A stretch of 64,000 nt of DNA from Scenedesmus sp. ARA3 (GCA_004335835.1 RWJK01001956.1:62001-126000), one strand, 5' to 3'. Shown: positions 48,205-60,939, counted from the stretch's first letter. The notes: generated by a model from the sequence alone, not told the origin. Program-made: numbers and translations.

Positions 48205-49119
48205 CATATAATGCCGGTCCGCTACAAGTAGTTCCCTGTCGTCAAGTGGCAAAGATCTAATTTACACCCCTCAACCTTCCCACTTGCATACACACGTGGA
48301 CAACACACTGCTGCCACTGATGCCTCTCCATATGCCCCCCTCGAGACGCTGCTGCCATTGCTGCCGCTGCTGCCACTCCACCCCTCACCACACTCACCGC
48401 TGGAAGTCGTTGAGCTTTGCTGCCTCAGCCTGCCGCTGCTCTGCTGTCAGCGGCGTCACATCAAAGCCCAGCTTGGACACCTTACGGCTGCCAGACCCTG
48501 CAGAGTTATGTGTCATGCGGGCAGGGCAGAAGCTGTGTCAAACCGGCGGCATTTGCCAAGGGGCCAAGCATGCATGCGAATGGACAGTCATGCCAGTGCT
48601 GGGCTGGTGTACATACTGCCTGCAGGCATCGCAGCAGCACGGCTACTTGCTGCCAGCGCTGCATGCACTGCTGCTGAGCTCAATTGATACAAGCAGCCAT
48701 TGAGACAGTAGTGCCATGGCATGGTCGTTACAGACTACAGCGTACGGCGGTGGCGCCTGCATGTGGCGTGGTAGCACTTGCAGGGACAAGGCACGTCGCT
48801 GGTTGACATCGCCTGAGCTAAGCAGCATCACCACGCCTTATGCACACCAGTTGCTCTGCAAAAAGCGATACACGTACGGTAGCAGCCGCATGCAGGCAAT
48901 CTACAAAGTGGAGCTGCCCTCACCAGCACTTGGTGCCCAGCCCTCCCTGCCACCCTCTGCTCCCTTCGATGCTGTTGCGCCCATCTCTGCTGACTTGGCG
49001 CCGAAAAGGTTGCCGAACAAGCTGTAAGAACGCACGCAACGAGCACGGCTGACGGCCCTGGGAGCGATTACGGCTGCTGCCTTGCCTGCAGAGAAGCTGT
49101 GCATGCACAGCAGCAGCAT
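46376..49119 (-). CDS. Peptide methionine-R-sulfoxide reductase (MsrB), zinc-less type
   Basis: Eight exons: 49119-48924, 48497-48398, 48169-48088, 47762-47693, 47516-47470, 47212-47157, 46806-46775, 46473-46376; 681 nt, 226 residues, phases consistent. MsrB reduces methionine-R-sulfoxide in proteins. Landmarks are VTPLTAEQRQAEAAKLNDFQR, TLEQGTERAFTG, GTYVSAIGGLPLFSSDTKF, SGTGWPSFYAPI, SGAHLGHVFDDGPRPTGKRY and CINAAALKFVPEG. The last carries the catalytic Cys in the RYCIN motif. Both CxxC pairs that bind structural zinc in most MsrBs are missing (GTYVSAIGG instead of GTYVCxxCG; the second pair before GAHLGH is also gone). The N-terminus (APRAVSRARCVRSYSLFGNLF) looks like a plastid or mitochondrial transit peptide. 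Start choice between ATGs at 49119 and 49104 is uncertain. Confidence 0.9.
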
Positions 49120-49569
49120 GCACACCACACACCACACAGTCAGTGACCCAGACGGCTAGCTGATGAAGGCATGTCCTCGTGCTTTTGAAAAGCATTTGTG
49201 TACCTGTGAGCCTGCATGGATCACACCACTAGCGCCCGAAAGCGGCGATCGGGCACTTGGCAAGTATCCTTGCAGAAAGTTCGACTACACGAAAGACTGC
49301 GAAGAAGACACAAAGTAATCCTAAAACGTTCGTCCCAATGCGCTAATATATGACGCTTGCAAGCCCGCCAGTACGCACTAGACATGACTAAACACCACAC
49401 ACTGCACTGCACCTGTCAGAGGTGATGCATACAGCCACAAACTGTGCCCCTAGTTCGTCCATTTGTATAGCAGCCAAACTAATTGTACAGTATGGTGCGT
49501 TGCTCAAGGTGCTGATGTGTGCAAGAAGACACGGCCGCAAGTCGGGACTAGCCGTGAACAGCAGTTTAA
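49120..49569. promoter_or_regulatory. Divergent promoter region, MsrB / RAP-OPR protein
   Basis: A 450-bp interval between divergent start codons, AT-richer than the flanking exons, with ctaatatatgacg near 49345. No defined element can be supported. Confidence 0.35.
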
Positions 49570-50945
49570 ATGAACCGAAGTGTTTGTGACAGATTATATG
49601 GACTAAATGGCAGCACTTCAAACAAGACAGCTGCCGGCAGGCATGTGCAGCAGCACAGCAGGAGACAGCCCACCACCACGCAGTGCTCACTGCAGCAGCT
49701 GCAGACGGCAGGAGGCAGGTCCGCTACACGCACGCAGGTGAGGAGAAGCAACTATCTACTGCATGTTAAGAGCCAGCAAGCAGCAGCAGCACCGGTGCAG
49801 CTCCAGCAGCAGCAGCAGCCTGTCACCCAGGCCACCGCGGGGCTTCGCTGCTGTCCCCTTCACCCCATGGCATGCTGTAGAAGCTGCAACACACCCTTCG
49901 TAGATGCTTTCTACCAGGTGCCACTACAACCAACCTCAACCTGCATCGCATGCTGACATGCAGCCTAATCATACCTTGCTTGCCTTGCCCTTGTTCCACC
50001 TGCTGCTCACGCCCTCTCCAGGATGCTGCATCGCCATACAGCAGCCTCCGGCAACAGCAACAGCAGCAGCAGCAGCTGCAGCGCCAGATAGCACGGGCCT
50101 GGCCGCGGCCGCAGCAGGCCGTAGCCAAGGCCATGAGCTTGCGGCTGAAGCGCGCCGACAGCACCGCTGACGTGCTGGGCGTCATTGCGGAGCACGGCCA
50201 GCGCTTCAATGAGGTGGGCCTGGGGCATAAGCCTTTTGTGTTTTCTGTTGCTGCAGCTGGATGGTGTTTTTCCTGTGTGTGGGTGAACGCAATTTTGTTT
50301 GACATGCTGAGGTGGTCCAGCCAGCAGCAGCAGGATGTGCTGTGCGTTGCGCTGCCCTGTGCAAGGTGTTGGTGTGGCTATGCCAAATTGCAGCATTTGG
50401 TATGCACATCGTCTGTTGCATGTCATGCGGGCTCAGCATGGCCTGCTGACGCAGCAAGTTCTTTGCCACCCACACGCTGCCGCACAACGCACCAATGCTC
50501 TTCTGCGCAGGTCAACACTGCGCTTCCCAGCTGGCACAGCAATCTGTCTGCCCCGCATGCTCTGCCGCAGCATGCATGGAAAAATTGACCTTGTCCACGT
50601 GTCCGCCTGTCACTGGCCTTTCGCATGTTGCCCCTTATTTGGGGTAAAAGCAGCCGGATCACCCAGCCATGTCAACGTGTCTGCCTGTCTGTCTGCGCAG
50701 GTCAACACCGCCCTGGCCTTCTCCCAGCTTGCCAGGCAGCTGCGCTTTGACAGCAGCAGCAGCAGAGCAGCAGCGCTGCAGCACGCCAGCTACGCACAGC
50801 TGCTGCTGCTGGCAGAGCAGCAGCTGGCGGGCCTCAACCCCACTAAGCTCGCGATGATCCTTACCTCACTGGCTTGGATGAGCAGCAGCAGCAGCTGCGA
50901 TGCAGAGGCTCCTGTTGTGGAACAGCAGCAGCACGGCGCGCAGAC

Positions 50946-50994
<49 letters not shown>

Positions 50995-51287
50995 GTGCTA
51001 GTCACTCAGCAACCCATCTGCATCAGTAGTGGGGTCGCGCTGCAGGCAGTTGCGCCCGCCCGGCTGCTGCAGCTGCTGGCACGGCGGCTGCAGCAGCAGC
51101 TGCATACAGCTGAGCCAGAGGAGATCTGCCACTGCCTGTGGGCCCTAGCAAAGCTGCAGCAGCTGCACAGCTCTGCTGTTGCAGCTTTGCTAGATGCAGC
51201 AACAGAGCATAGCTTGCGTGTGGGCTGGGTGCACCTGCTGACTGCGAAGCCGCTGAGCTCGCTGCTGTGGGTGCATGCGCAGCTGCT

Positions 51288-51319
<32 letters not shown>

Positions 51320-51350
51320 TGGGGTTGCAGCAGCAGGAGGATGCCACTCC

Positions 51351-51386
<36 letters not shown>

Positions 51387-51508
51387 CTTGCCGGCGCTGC
51401 TGCAGGCTGTGATGCATGAGCTTGCCCAGCCAGGCTTCCTGGGCACATGGACTCCTCAGGAGCTGAGTATGCTGCTGTGGAGCTGTGCAGCATTCAAGCT
51501 GCAGATCG

Positions 51509-51553
<45 letters not shown>

Positions 51554-52278
51554 GGGTGCTGCCGATGTTGCCAGCATCTGTTGTTGAGGAGGTGTGCATG
51601 CTTGCGGTGCAGCAGGTGGTGCGATTCACCCCTCAGGGTATCTCCAACATGTGCCTGGCTGCCTCAAAGCTGCTGGAGGCAACAGCAGCAAGCCAGCAGC
51701 AGCAGCAGCTGGCTGCAGTACAACCAGCAGCAAGCGTGGGTCAGCAGCAGGTGACGGTGCAGCCCAGCGTGCAACGTGCCTTGCAGCAGCTGTTTGAGGT
51801 GTTCACTGCTGCAGCTGCAGCACAGCTGCATTACTACAAGCCTCAAGAAGTTGCAAACCTCTGGTCAGCATGTGCACGGCTGCATCAGCAGCAGCAGCAG
51901 CAGCAGCAGAGGTTCACTGCATTCACTGCTGCTGTCAGTCACTATGTGCTGAACCACAGCCACCAGCTAAACCCCAGGGATGTGTTTGAGCTGCTGGCAG
52001 GGTTTGTGCAGCTCAAAAGCCCGGTTGAGCCGCCGGTGCTGCATGCCCTGCTGCATCGGCTGGGTCAGGTTTCAGCGCAGCTTCAACCCTACGAGCTGAC
52101 AGCAGCCGCCTGGAGCCTGGTCAAACTGGCAGAAGCACAGGAGCAGCAGCAGCAGCTGGGTGGGGGCCTTGTGCAACCTTTGCAGCAGCAGCTGCATAGC
52201 AGGTGCCTAGCAGCAGCACAGGAGCTGCTGGATCAAATTGCCTCAAAGTTGGAGGCAGGACATGACACAGCAACGGAT

Positions 52279-52310
<32 letters not shown>

Positions 52311-53128
52311 GCAGCAGGTGTTGTCAGCCTCAGGAGCCAAGGCGGTGGTGCTGCTGCTGTGGGCAGTAGCAGGAAGTGGCTACCTTGATGAAGAATTGCA
52401 GCAGCAGCAGCGGCGGCAGCGCTTGCCAGCTGTATTGCTGACAGAGGTGCAGCGGCAAGTTGACACCTGCAGCGGTGGGGCGCTGCTGCAGCTGCTGGCG
52501 ACACTTACCAGGCTGCAGCCAGTACTGCTTCAGCGGCAGCAGTACGCGCAGCAGCTGCAGCACGTGTGTCAGCTGGCATCAGCGCGGCTGCTGCCGCTGC
52601 TGCAGCAGCTACCTGCTCAGCAATTGGTGCTTGCTGCTTGGTCCCTTCAGAAGCTGGCACCTGCCTCATGTGGCAGGCAAGCAGTTGCGGCAACAGCTGA
52701 TGCAGCAGTGAGCATGGCCCAAGACACACCTGGTGACACAGCTGGTGGCGTAACTAGTGACACTACAAGTGACAGCTGCAGTTACACTGAGGGCGCAGCA
52801 GCAGCAGCAACAGCAAAATTCACAATGTTCACTCTAGCGGAGCTTCAGCAGCGTCAGCAGCTGGCCAGCCTGCCTGCCGATGCTGCTGCTGCCCTGCTGT
52901 GGTGCTGCACTGCTGCCAGAGTGACAGTAGACGCTGCAGTGCTGCTGCCGCTGCTAGGGGCTGCTGAGCAGCAGCTACCGCATATGTCTGTGCGAGAGCT
53001 GACGCAGCTGCTGCAGGCACTTGCACACGTGCATCAGCAGCAGCAGCAAGCCGTGGTGAGGCTGCGCTCGCGCTTGATCAGCCAGGCAGCTGACAGGTTG
53101 CTGCAGCAGCTGCAGCACTTCCTGCTGC

Positions 53129-53172
<44 letters not shown>

Positions 53173-55014
53173 CAGGCTAGGGCAGCGAGCAGGCCACGAA
53201 AGGGTGGCAGAGCACTAAGCAGCAGCAGCAGCAGCAGCAGTGTGCCACAGCAGGAGGGGTTCAGCAGCCAGGTGTTGCTCTCCATAGCAACATCATGTGT
53301 GCGTCATCCTCAGCTGCATCACAGTGAGTTGCTGCTGGCAGTCATTGAGGTGTGGCAGCAGCAGCTGGACCAGCAGCAGCAGCAGCAGCAGCAGGATGTG
53401 CAGCAGGTCCTGTCAATGCTGCTCCTGCTGGCAAAAGCAAGCAACAGCAGCAGCAGCAGTGGGTCAATGTCAGCACAGCTGCAGGACTTGCTGCAGCAGA
53501 CGCTGCCGCAGCTACAGCAGTGCCTGGCAGAGCAGCAGCAAGCGCAGGGCAATGCTACCTCAACCAGCAGCCAATTCAAAAATGCAGCAGCTGCAGTAGT
53601 TTTAGCAGCTCAGGTGTTCGCACGGCTGCAGTATCAGCCGCCGCCTGCGCTGCTGCACCTGATGGCTCGGCAGCTGCAGCAGTCAGGCCTATCAGGCATC
53701 AGCAGCAGAGACTTGGTGCTGCTGCTGCATTCGTACGTGCAGCTAGGCCTGCCTGCGCAGGGCCTGGCAGCAGCAGTTACAGCTGTGCTACAGCAAAGAC
53801 AGCGCTTCATCAGTGGAAAAGCAGCAGCAGTGACAGCTGCTGCAGGAGCTATCACAGCATCTGCGGCGCTGGACGACAGGTCTCAGCTGCTGCTGCTGTG
53901 GTCGCTGCTAACCGCGTGTTACTCATCAGGGCATGAGGGGGGCAGTATGCGGCGCTTGATGGTGCAACTCGCCAGCAATGTACTGGTTGCAAACCACCAA
54001 CAGCAGCAGCAGCAGCAGCAGCAGGGTGGGGCGCTAGAGCAGCAGCAGCTTGCTCTGCAGTGCTGTGAGCTGCTGCAAACCCCGCGCTACCAGATGGTGT
54101 GGCAAGCTCTGTGCAGCAAGCTGGCAGGCAGCGGCAGAGTGCTGCACCAGCCGTTTGAGATGCTGCAGTCTCTCAGGGAGCTGACCGTGCTGCTGCTGCA
54201 GCAGCAGCAGCAGCAGCAGCAGCCGGAGGCCTCAGGTCCTGATGTGCCTGGCAGTTTCCGGCTGGCAGCAGGCCCGGCTGTTGCTGCTGCTGCTGCTGCT
54301 GCTGGCGGCGGCCCTGGCAGCTCCAGCAGCAGCAGTAGCAGGCCTAGCTGGTCTGGCAGCGGCAGTCTGTCAGCCAGCATCACTGGCAGCAGCAGGCCTG
54401 GCAGCAGCAGCTCCAGTGCCAGCAGCAGCAAGCTGCTGACAGGCAGGGCCCTGCTACATATCCTGCACAGCAGCCAGCAGCAGCGGCTGCTGCTGCTGCA
54501 GCAGCGCATAGCAGCCCAGGGGGCAGCAGCCGGCTGGCAGCAGCAGCAGCAGCAGGACGCTTTCGGGCGCCTTGCGCCGCTGATGCCGCTGTGGCTGCAG
54601 CGGCAGCAGCAGCGTGCGGGCGTCAAGGCGCTTGCGGTGCAGCTGGCTGCTGCTGGTGTGCCTGCTTCAGACATGCGGCTGGTTGGAATGGCACATGGTG
54701 AGCTTGTGCTGCTGGTCTCTGCCAGCAGCAGCAGCAGCAGCAGCAGGGGTGCTGCAGGTGTGGCAGTTGTGCTGGAGTCCACAGGCAGCAGGGCGCGCAA
54801 CACAGGCCGGCCCCTGGGGCCAAGCTTGCTGAGGAGCAGCATGCTTGCTGCGCATGGCTACCACATGTGCAGCATGCCACTCAATGTGTGGCTGCCAAGC
54901 TGGCTGGGTAAAGGGTTGGGGCTAGGGGAACATGGTGCTGCTGCTGCTGCTGTGGAGGGCCGCAGGCAGGTGCTGCTGCAGCAGCTGCTTGACCAGCTGC
55001 AGCAGCTGTCCTGA
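49570..55014 (+). CDS. Large Q-rich OPR/RAP-domain protein, putative organelle RNA-binding factor
   Basis: Three exons: 49570-49917, 50022-50213, 50701-55014, all phase 0; 1617 residues. Repeated helical motifs with Leu-Trp-(A/S)-x-A/L signatures (CHCLWALAKL, LSSLLWVHAQLL, LSMLLWSCAAFKLQ, VANLWSACARL, TAAAWSLVKLAEAQ, LVLAAWSLQKLA) are those of octotricopeptide/heptatricopeptide-like arrays. The C-terminus is a RAP domain (VAVVLESTGS, LGPSLLRSSMLAAHGYHM, WLPSW). Such proteins stabilise or help translate or splice specific chloroplast or mitochondrial RNAs. The N-terminus (MNRSVCDRLYGLNGSTSN, few acids) may be an organelle transit peptide. Many poly-Gln and poly-Ser inserts (e.g. 50947-50991, 53130-53170, 54184-54220) interrupt the repeats. 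Exon 1 could contain another intron. The intron before exon 3 carries a decoy copy of the exon-3 start. Confidence 0.82.
50500..50730 (+). repeat. Duplicated exon start with acceptor (190-bp spacing)
   Basis: tctgcgcag|GTCAACACTGCGCTTCCCAGCT at 50511 resembles the true exon-3 start tctgcgcag|GTCAACACCGCCCTGGCC at 50701. The first copy, read in phase 0, stops after 26 codons (TGA at about 50589), so it is a decoy or an alternative truncating acceptor. Confidence 0.75.
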
Positions 55015-57763
55015 GGCTGCTGCTGCATGCAGCGTTGCATGCTGCAGCGCCATTGTTGTGGCTTTTGAGCTGGTCTAAGCTGTCATTTGTGGTTGTTTGT
55101 ACATCATTCTTGTTTTCGTTCTTGTGTTGTGGCTGATGGTGGCGGCTGTCATTGTGGCTGCTGGCACGTGCATTGCCAGAAAATGCAGATTCGATTTGCA
55201 GGCCGGTGCCGCTTTGCAATGCGGGCGGATTATTTGCAGATGAAGTATCAGGGCATGCATGCGCATGCGACTGCATGTTAGCAGCCCTGTGTTGTTCGGC
55301 ATCCGTAGCATGCTGCATGTGTGCTATGCATATGTGACAATGCCAGCAGGCTTGGTGACCGTAGTGATCACGCAGATCACGGCGTTATCATCGTGATTGT
55401 CTGTATCAAATTGATTAGCTTGCTGTTTTTGTAACAGTGCACTGCTCACAGATCTCTGTGCTCGGCTGGCCAGCCAACTATGGTTGACCTTTGAAACGCG
55501 ATCTTGAACCACAGCAAACGCTGAACTTCAACTTGAAGTTGGCGGCAGATCAGAGCGTTGCAACGACAGCTTGCTGCAAGCGCGTGATTGCATTGACAGG
55601 TGCGCGTGCCAAAGGCGCAACCAACTGAGTCGCGGCATGTGTTTGGCAGTCGTTATACACCAACAGACTAATCAAGTAGCGCTACTGCTAGCAGATGGCA
55701 CCAGGCACACCGTGGCATGGCAAGATGCAAGGACAGCATGGTCCGCCGCCACAGCCATGCGCACATTGTTCAGCACCAACGAGCAGTTGCATGTGTTGCT
55801 GTGGCATGCCTGTCATGAACCCGTGCAGCAGCCTACCAGCAGCAGCTGGCGATGCGCCCATGCACGCAGACCAGCACATGCTATAAACCTCTGCAAACTC
55901 CATGTTAACATGCTGCTGCATGTTATGCGAACGCACACATACAGCTTGGGTCCACTGCTTACATACACAATGTAAGCACTCTGTCAACAGCACTGCACGT
56001 GCTGCAGCAGCCATGCTATGGCCAGTGGCCAGAGTACTGTCGCTGGCACTGCATGAAATCCAGCCATGTTTTTGGCACTGCACGCAACACAAAGTCGGCT
56101 CGTGCGCTCCATCAACTGCAGCACAGCCGACCTCTCATGCCCACAGCAGTGCAACACAACCGGATGGCAAGTTTCCCGTCGGCTGCCAGCCATTATCGGC
56201 AGGTTATTTGCGTCTCAATACTACAGCAACAGCCACCTCCCTGAACTGCGCCATCATGCCAGGATCTGCCAACCAAGACAACGCACTACTGCTCCACATG
56301 CAGCTGCCACCTCTGTAATATGACAGTTTCCTCTGTATGCCGAGGAGTCGTGCTGATGCAGCTGCAGGGCCATGCGAAGGATGCACCATATGGTGCATGC
56401 AAACACACGCACGATAGATGCATCAACAAAATCCACGATCATTGTTGCAAGGGGCTGGCAATAGAGTCCTCAAAATCAGCTCCCGGCACTATTGTGGTAC
56501 CCACTCCTGTATTTCTGGGAGCATTTCAGCTGGACTCAACTAAGTAAAGTGCATCACACGCAACAAGCAGAAGTCAGCACTTCAGCTGACTCCTGCCCTC
56601 CAAAAAGTGGCACACATGCATGTCAAGTCCACTTCCCATGACGCTATTATAAACACAAAGTGGATCCGCCAACGTAGGGTTTTTTTATGTCTTCATGACA
56701 CCCCAACCTTGAGCCTACATAAATATGCGTACGATCTTGCTGCTGCTGTGTTGCACCAGCAGCACAGATGCCATCAGTTCAGACACCATAACACGCCATC
56801 CAGAATCATACAGAGCAGCAGCAGGCGCAGTGGATCCCGATCATTTATTCTTCAAACGCAGATGAATACTAACCGCAAATCAAACGAACCGAACGCAGAT
56901 GAATGCTAACCGCAAATCAACCTGAGACCTCAAGCAACATCCAGTGAAGCTCCAACGGCCGGCTGGCAGCAGCTCCCCTCTAACCGCTACTCTTTCAATG
57001 CAGCATACTGCACCGCCAAGTGCCAGCGGCACATTGCAGCATATCATGTGCTACACAGCAAAGAAGTTTGGCTCCTCCACCCGATCATGCATTCTTAAAA
57101 ACCAGCACATCACCTGAGGTTCCTCTGCACAGCACTGCGTCTGCCCCAGAGCAAGTCACGAGAATGTCGCTTGGCACCGCGGGTGTTCATGCATGCATGC
57201 GTGCAAAGCAAGCACATGACGGCACTTGCTGCTGCCACAGCACCACAGAACAACCCAGCCAACGTGTTATGTTATAACACCTCCGCGGTCAAGGTTCAAA
57301 CCGCCTGTGACAGCCTTCCTGTCTACGTTTCAACAGCAATGTAACCACCTGGCTGATGATTGATCACATTCAACCGTCATCGCCTTATGCACAAGCAGAT
57401 GACAACCAGATGATAACCGCCTGCAATTGCCACAACTGCCCCTTTATAGCTCACAGTGAGCGCCTGCCCCACAGCCGCCCCCACAGCCGCCCCTGCTCAA
57501 TGCTCATGCAGCATGCAACCAATCAACAATTACACGCTTTTCCAGCAAGAGCAACCAAGAGCAACCAAAGGAAGCTGCTTGGCAGTCCCAAACCACCAGA
57601 GGTGGCTTCCAGACCAGTTTGGCCCAGCACAGAGGCCGAACCAAACAAGCAAGGGCCAGATACGGCCACATGCTGTGCAGCATGCAACCCGGCCACATGC
57701 TCAAGCAGCATGCAAGCCCTCCACAATGGGCGCTGCGCCCTCGCTCATTGAAAGAGCGGATAG
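55015..57763. other. Long intergenic stretch between convergent genes
   Basis: No supported gene. It contains a 37-bp tandem pair (aacgcagatgaat(a/g)ctaaccgcaaatcaa) at 56855-56891 and 56892-56926, and a B-box-like ggttcaaaccg near 57294 without a tRNA fold. Short frames such as the one near 55636-55975 have no homology I recognise. Confidence 0.5.
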
Positions 57764-58035
57764 TCACATGCGAGTCATGTTGACGCAGCTGCTGCCGATC
57801 ACAGACATTGAGGTGCAGCAGGTGAGCCCGGAGCAGCAGGCAGGACCGCCGGAACCACATGTGGTGGAGCCTGCTGCGCCGCATGTTGGCGGGACCTCTG
57901 TGATAATGGGGCTGGGGCTGGGGCTTGGGCTGGGGCTTGGCGCTGTGCACTTGCCGCCCACGCAGGCTTGGCCAGCGGCACAGGCTTTGTTGCATGCCCC
58001 GCAGTTGCTGGCGTCAGTTGCCAGGTTGACACACA
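57764..58035 (-). CDS. STIG1-like Cys-rich secreted protein, terminal exon
   Basis: This exon begins after a tttacgcag acceptor (phase 1) and ends at TGA 57764-57766. It encodes CVNLATDASNCGACNKAC, AAGQACVGGKC, the Cys pattern of STIG1-type repeats (CvdxxtDxxNCGxCgxxC...CxxGxC). A SPSPSPSPSP spacer follows, then a second Cys cluster (TCGSGGPACCSGLTCCTS). It is typical of extracellular wall-associated proteins of green algae. A signal peptide must be encoded upstream (58036-60939), but I could not locate those exons. Confidence refers to the exon, not to a full gene. Confidence 0.65.
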
Positions 58036-60939
58036 CTGCGTAAACACACGGCAGCAGCAGCGGCAGATGTCGTGAGAGCAGCGCACGGTGGTGTTGCTGC
58101 AAGCGAGCTGCAGCTGCCTAGCCGCACTTCAAGTTCGGCAGTGTTGTGTAGATGGTGGTGATGTGCTGCAGTCCTCGAGGCTTCTCTCTACTGCGCTTGC
58201 TGCTGTGGCGTGTGTCACGCTGAGGTGGCGTGTGTCACGCTGCTATCTGTCTGGGTTGATGTGTTTATTTGTGCTGCTGCTACTGCTGCTGCTGCTGCCG
58301 CTGCTGCTGCCGCTGCTGCTGCCATCATCTGGCCATGCCACGTGGGGTTGAGTCTCTGTTGGGCGTCATGCCTGCTTTCAGTACTACGCCTGGAAATGCT
58401 TGTCATCTCTCTCAACGCTGCCGTGGCAGCAGTTACCTTTTGTGTTGTTGGGTAGGGTGCAGGTGGTCCGCGGTGCTGAGCACTTGGTGGCAGCCCTCAG
58501 CCTGCCCCTTCGCACCCGTGGGGCACCATCACCCGCCTGCACAGAAATTGTCTAATCAAAAAGATAGAGGATGCTTAGACGCGAGTAGTTCTGCTGCATG
58601 CTGTGGTTCACTGGCTGCTGCTGCTGCTGCTGCTGCTGCATAACATCAGCACCGTCATGAGCAAGCTGCGTCTTTCGTGCTGGGTGCCACGTGGCCCTGC
58701 AGGATGGCTAGCAGCTGCCTGCTGCTGTGACTTTGTTTGCAGCTCAGCGCACACGCCCGGCAGACATTCAAAGTATAGATGCTAGTGGTCATGGGCTGGA
58801 TCAGCTGCACCAAGCGTTGAAAGTGCTTGCACATGCGTAGCGCTTCGGTTACAACAGCTCAAATGTGGGCACCTCCAGCTGCTGCAACTGCTGCCACCAC
58901 AGCCGCGCTCTGGCGCTGCTAGTAGTACCAAGCCACTTTTTAAACGCACAGAAGGGCCATCGTACGCAGATGCACTGCATCACGCCGCCCTGTGCTGCTC
59001 ACCAGCAGGCAGGCAGTAAATATCAGCAGCAACAACCAGCTCCTCGCACAAGCCATGACTGCCTGCTGTAACGCTGCACGAGCACTTGCAGGTAATGCTT
59101 GACTATTAGTGCTAAGCGGGGCTACAAATTGCGGTGCTGCTGCAGGATTTACGGCGAAGGTGCTTGCTGCCGGTTTCGCGCCTCAGGCGATTGTGGGTTG
59201 ATGAGAACTGAACCTAAAATACCTTCAGTTTCTTCAAGTGTGTGCTTGTTGGCAAGCTTGGGGCAGAGACGGATCTCGGTCCCGGATAGAGCAATGGACG
59301 ATAGCTGTTGATCACTGACCACGAGCTTGAGCATAGTTTTGAAATGACGTGTCAAAGCGGAGATGGTCTGGAGCGTCTGTGACGAAGTGGCGGGCCTGTG
59401 TTATCAGTAGTGACCGCCCTTCATTTGGGAGATACGGATTGGGCCGGCATTAGGGCGGTCACGGAGTGCCCGCAAGAGGCGAAACATAGTGCTGACCGAA
59501 GCTGTTTGATTTCAAATTCACGTTCCTAATGACGATTGCTGCTTCGCCTCTGTTACTCACCTTCGCTGCGCAGGAGCAACTCCACTGGCCAGTCACTGCT
59601 GGAGAGTACAGGTGCATGTGCCTGCTACAGATGCAGCCCAATCTCCTCCATATGGTCGGCTGATAATACAATCAAACTTAGGCATTCTTCCCGTACATCG
59701 TTGCTGTGGCAGCGAGCAGCAGGCAGCACCAAGCGCTCCAGTCAAACTTGCAGCATTTGTCTCAGCAGACTGCAGGAGCGACATTAGAAGGTGTGCCTGC
59801 CACCTTCTAAGCACAACAGGTAGGCGAGGATCAGTGGTTCTTCCAGATGCCGAAATGATTGGTTACAACCCCGTTATTCTCCGCAGCTGCACTCCCCAGC
59901 TGCCCACCACCACCACTGGCGGTACAGGTACCACGCACCAACGCGCAGCACCGTGCGCTGGTGACCAGCGGACGCCGCACAGCAGCAGCAGCAGGCAGCC
60001 AACAACATGTCTGCAGCAATACTGACCCAATGGGTCAATCATGCGTCGACCTACCCAACTTCACTTGCTTGGCATGCATGGAGCCGTCACAACGTCACTC
60101 GAGTGACGTGCATTGCCAGGCAACACAAGCAATACAACTGACTGTGATATCTCTTTCACCAAACATGATGCCGACAACACAGCTGCAGCCGACATGCTGG
60201 TGACGCCGGCGCAAGCCGGCAACATGCAGAACAGAAACTGTGCTCGCTCACAAAGAGCAGCTACGACACAGCAGTAGACTCTATGTCTACAGCAGAAGCT
60301 TGGTGTGAAAAGCATTGGGAGTCAACCCCAACCTCCGTGTCAACGTGTAGTTCCTGCTGCGATTCGAGTTCTGAGTCATCCTTGCCTGTCGGTGCAACCC
60401 ACACAAACCATGCCCACTCCTACTCAGTAGGCTCGGAGCGCTGAGCCACTCAGCAAGGCTGAGCAGCGATTCAGTTGACTACTACTATGAAATCCTCATG
60501 TGCATGCAAACTTGCATTCACTAACAATTCGGTCAATGTTTGCAGGATGTAAGCACTGCAGCATAGCCTGCAAGCGTAACAATTGCCCGTTCCAACCATG
60601 TGCAGGCAACGGCTGCAAACACGTGCAGCCGCAGACCCCTTCTGCGCACTTCTGGTGTCCACACCACAACAAACAACCACAAACCACAGCCGCAACTTCG
60701 AACGGCTGTCTCCCTACGACATTCTGTGAACATCGTCAAAGCAGCACTCACAGAAACTGCCTTGGCAGCAGTGCAAGCGCAGCCTGCTCAACGCCTCACA
60801 TGTCAGCTCGACAGGCGCAAGCAGCGTACTTGTATGCCCTCACGCATGCAGCTCCAAGTGCGCAAGCATCATACTTGAATGCACGCCCGTCACATAAGCA
60901 CCTTACGTGCATGCACGCAGCTCCAAATGCGCAAGCACC
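58036..60939. other. Intron/intergenic region upstream of the STIG1-like exon
   Basis: It should contain the 5' exons of the STIG1-like gene; none could be fixed. It includes a CTG run (58277-58320), a minus frame at 59149-59355 with non-repetitive coding-like composition, and an 11-bp inverted repeat at 59410-59462. Confidence 0.4.
59410..59462. repeat. Perfect 11-bp inverted repeat
   Basis: GTGACCGCCCT (59410-59420) and its exact complement AGGGCGGTCAC (59452-59462) are separated by 31 bases. It could be a hairpin, a protein-binding palindrome or the end of a small element. Confidence 0.7.

Noticed and set aside
57285..57305. tRNA B-box-like ggttcaaaccg
   Set aside because: No matching A box or cloverleaf arms. 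Similar B-box-like hits at 31925-31940 and 40930-40945 lie in MYND coding exons.
60061..60315. Minus-strand ATG frame with hydrophobic start, candidate signal exon of the STIG1-like gene
   Set aside because: No donor of the required phase leads to the exon at 58035, and the composition is unconvincing.
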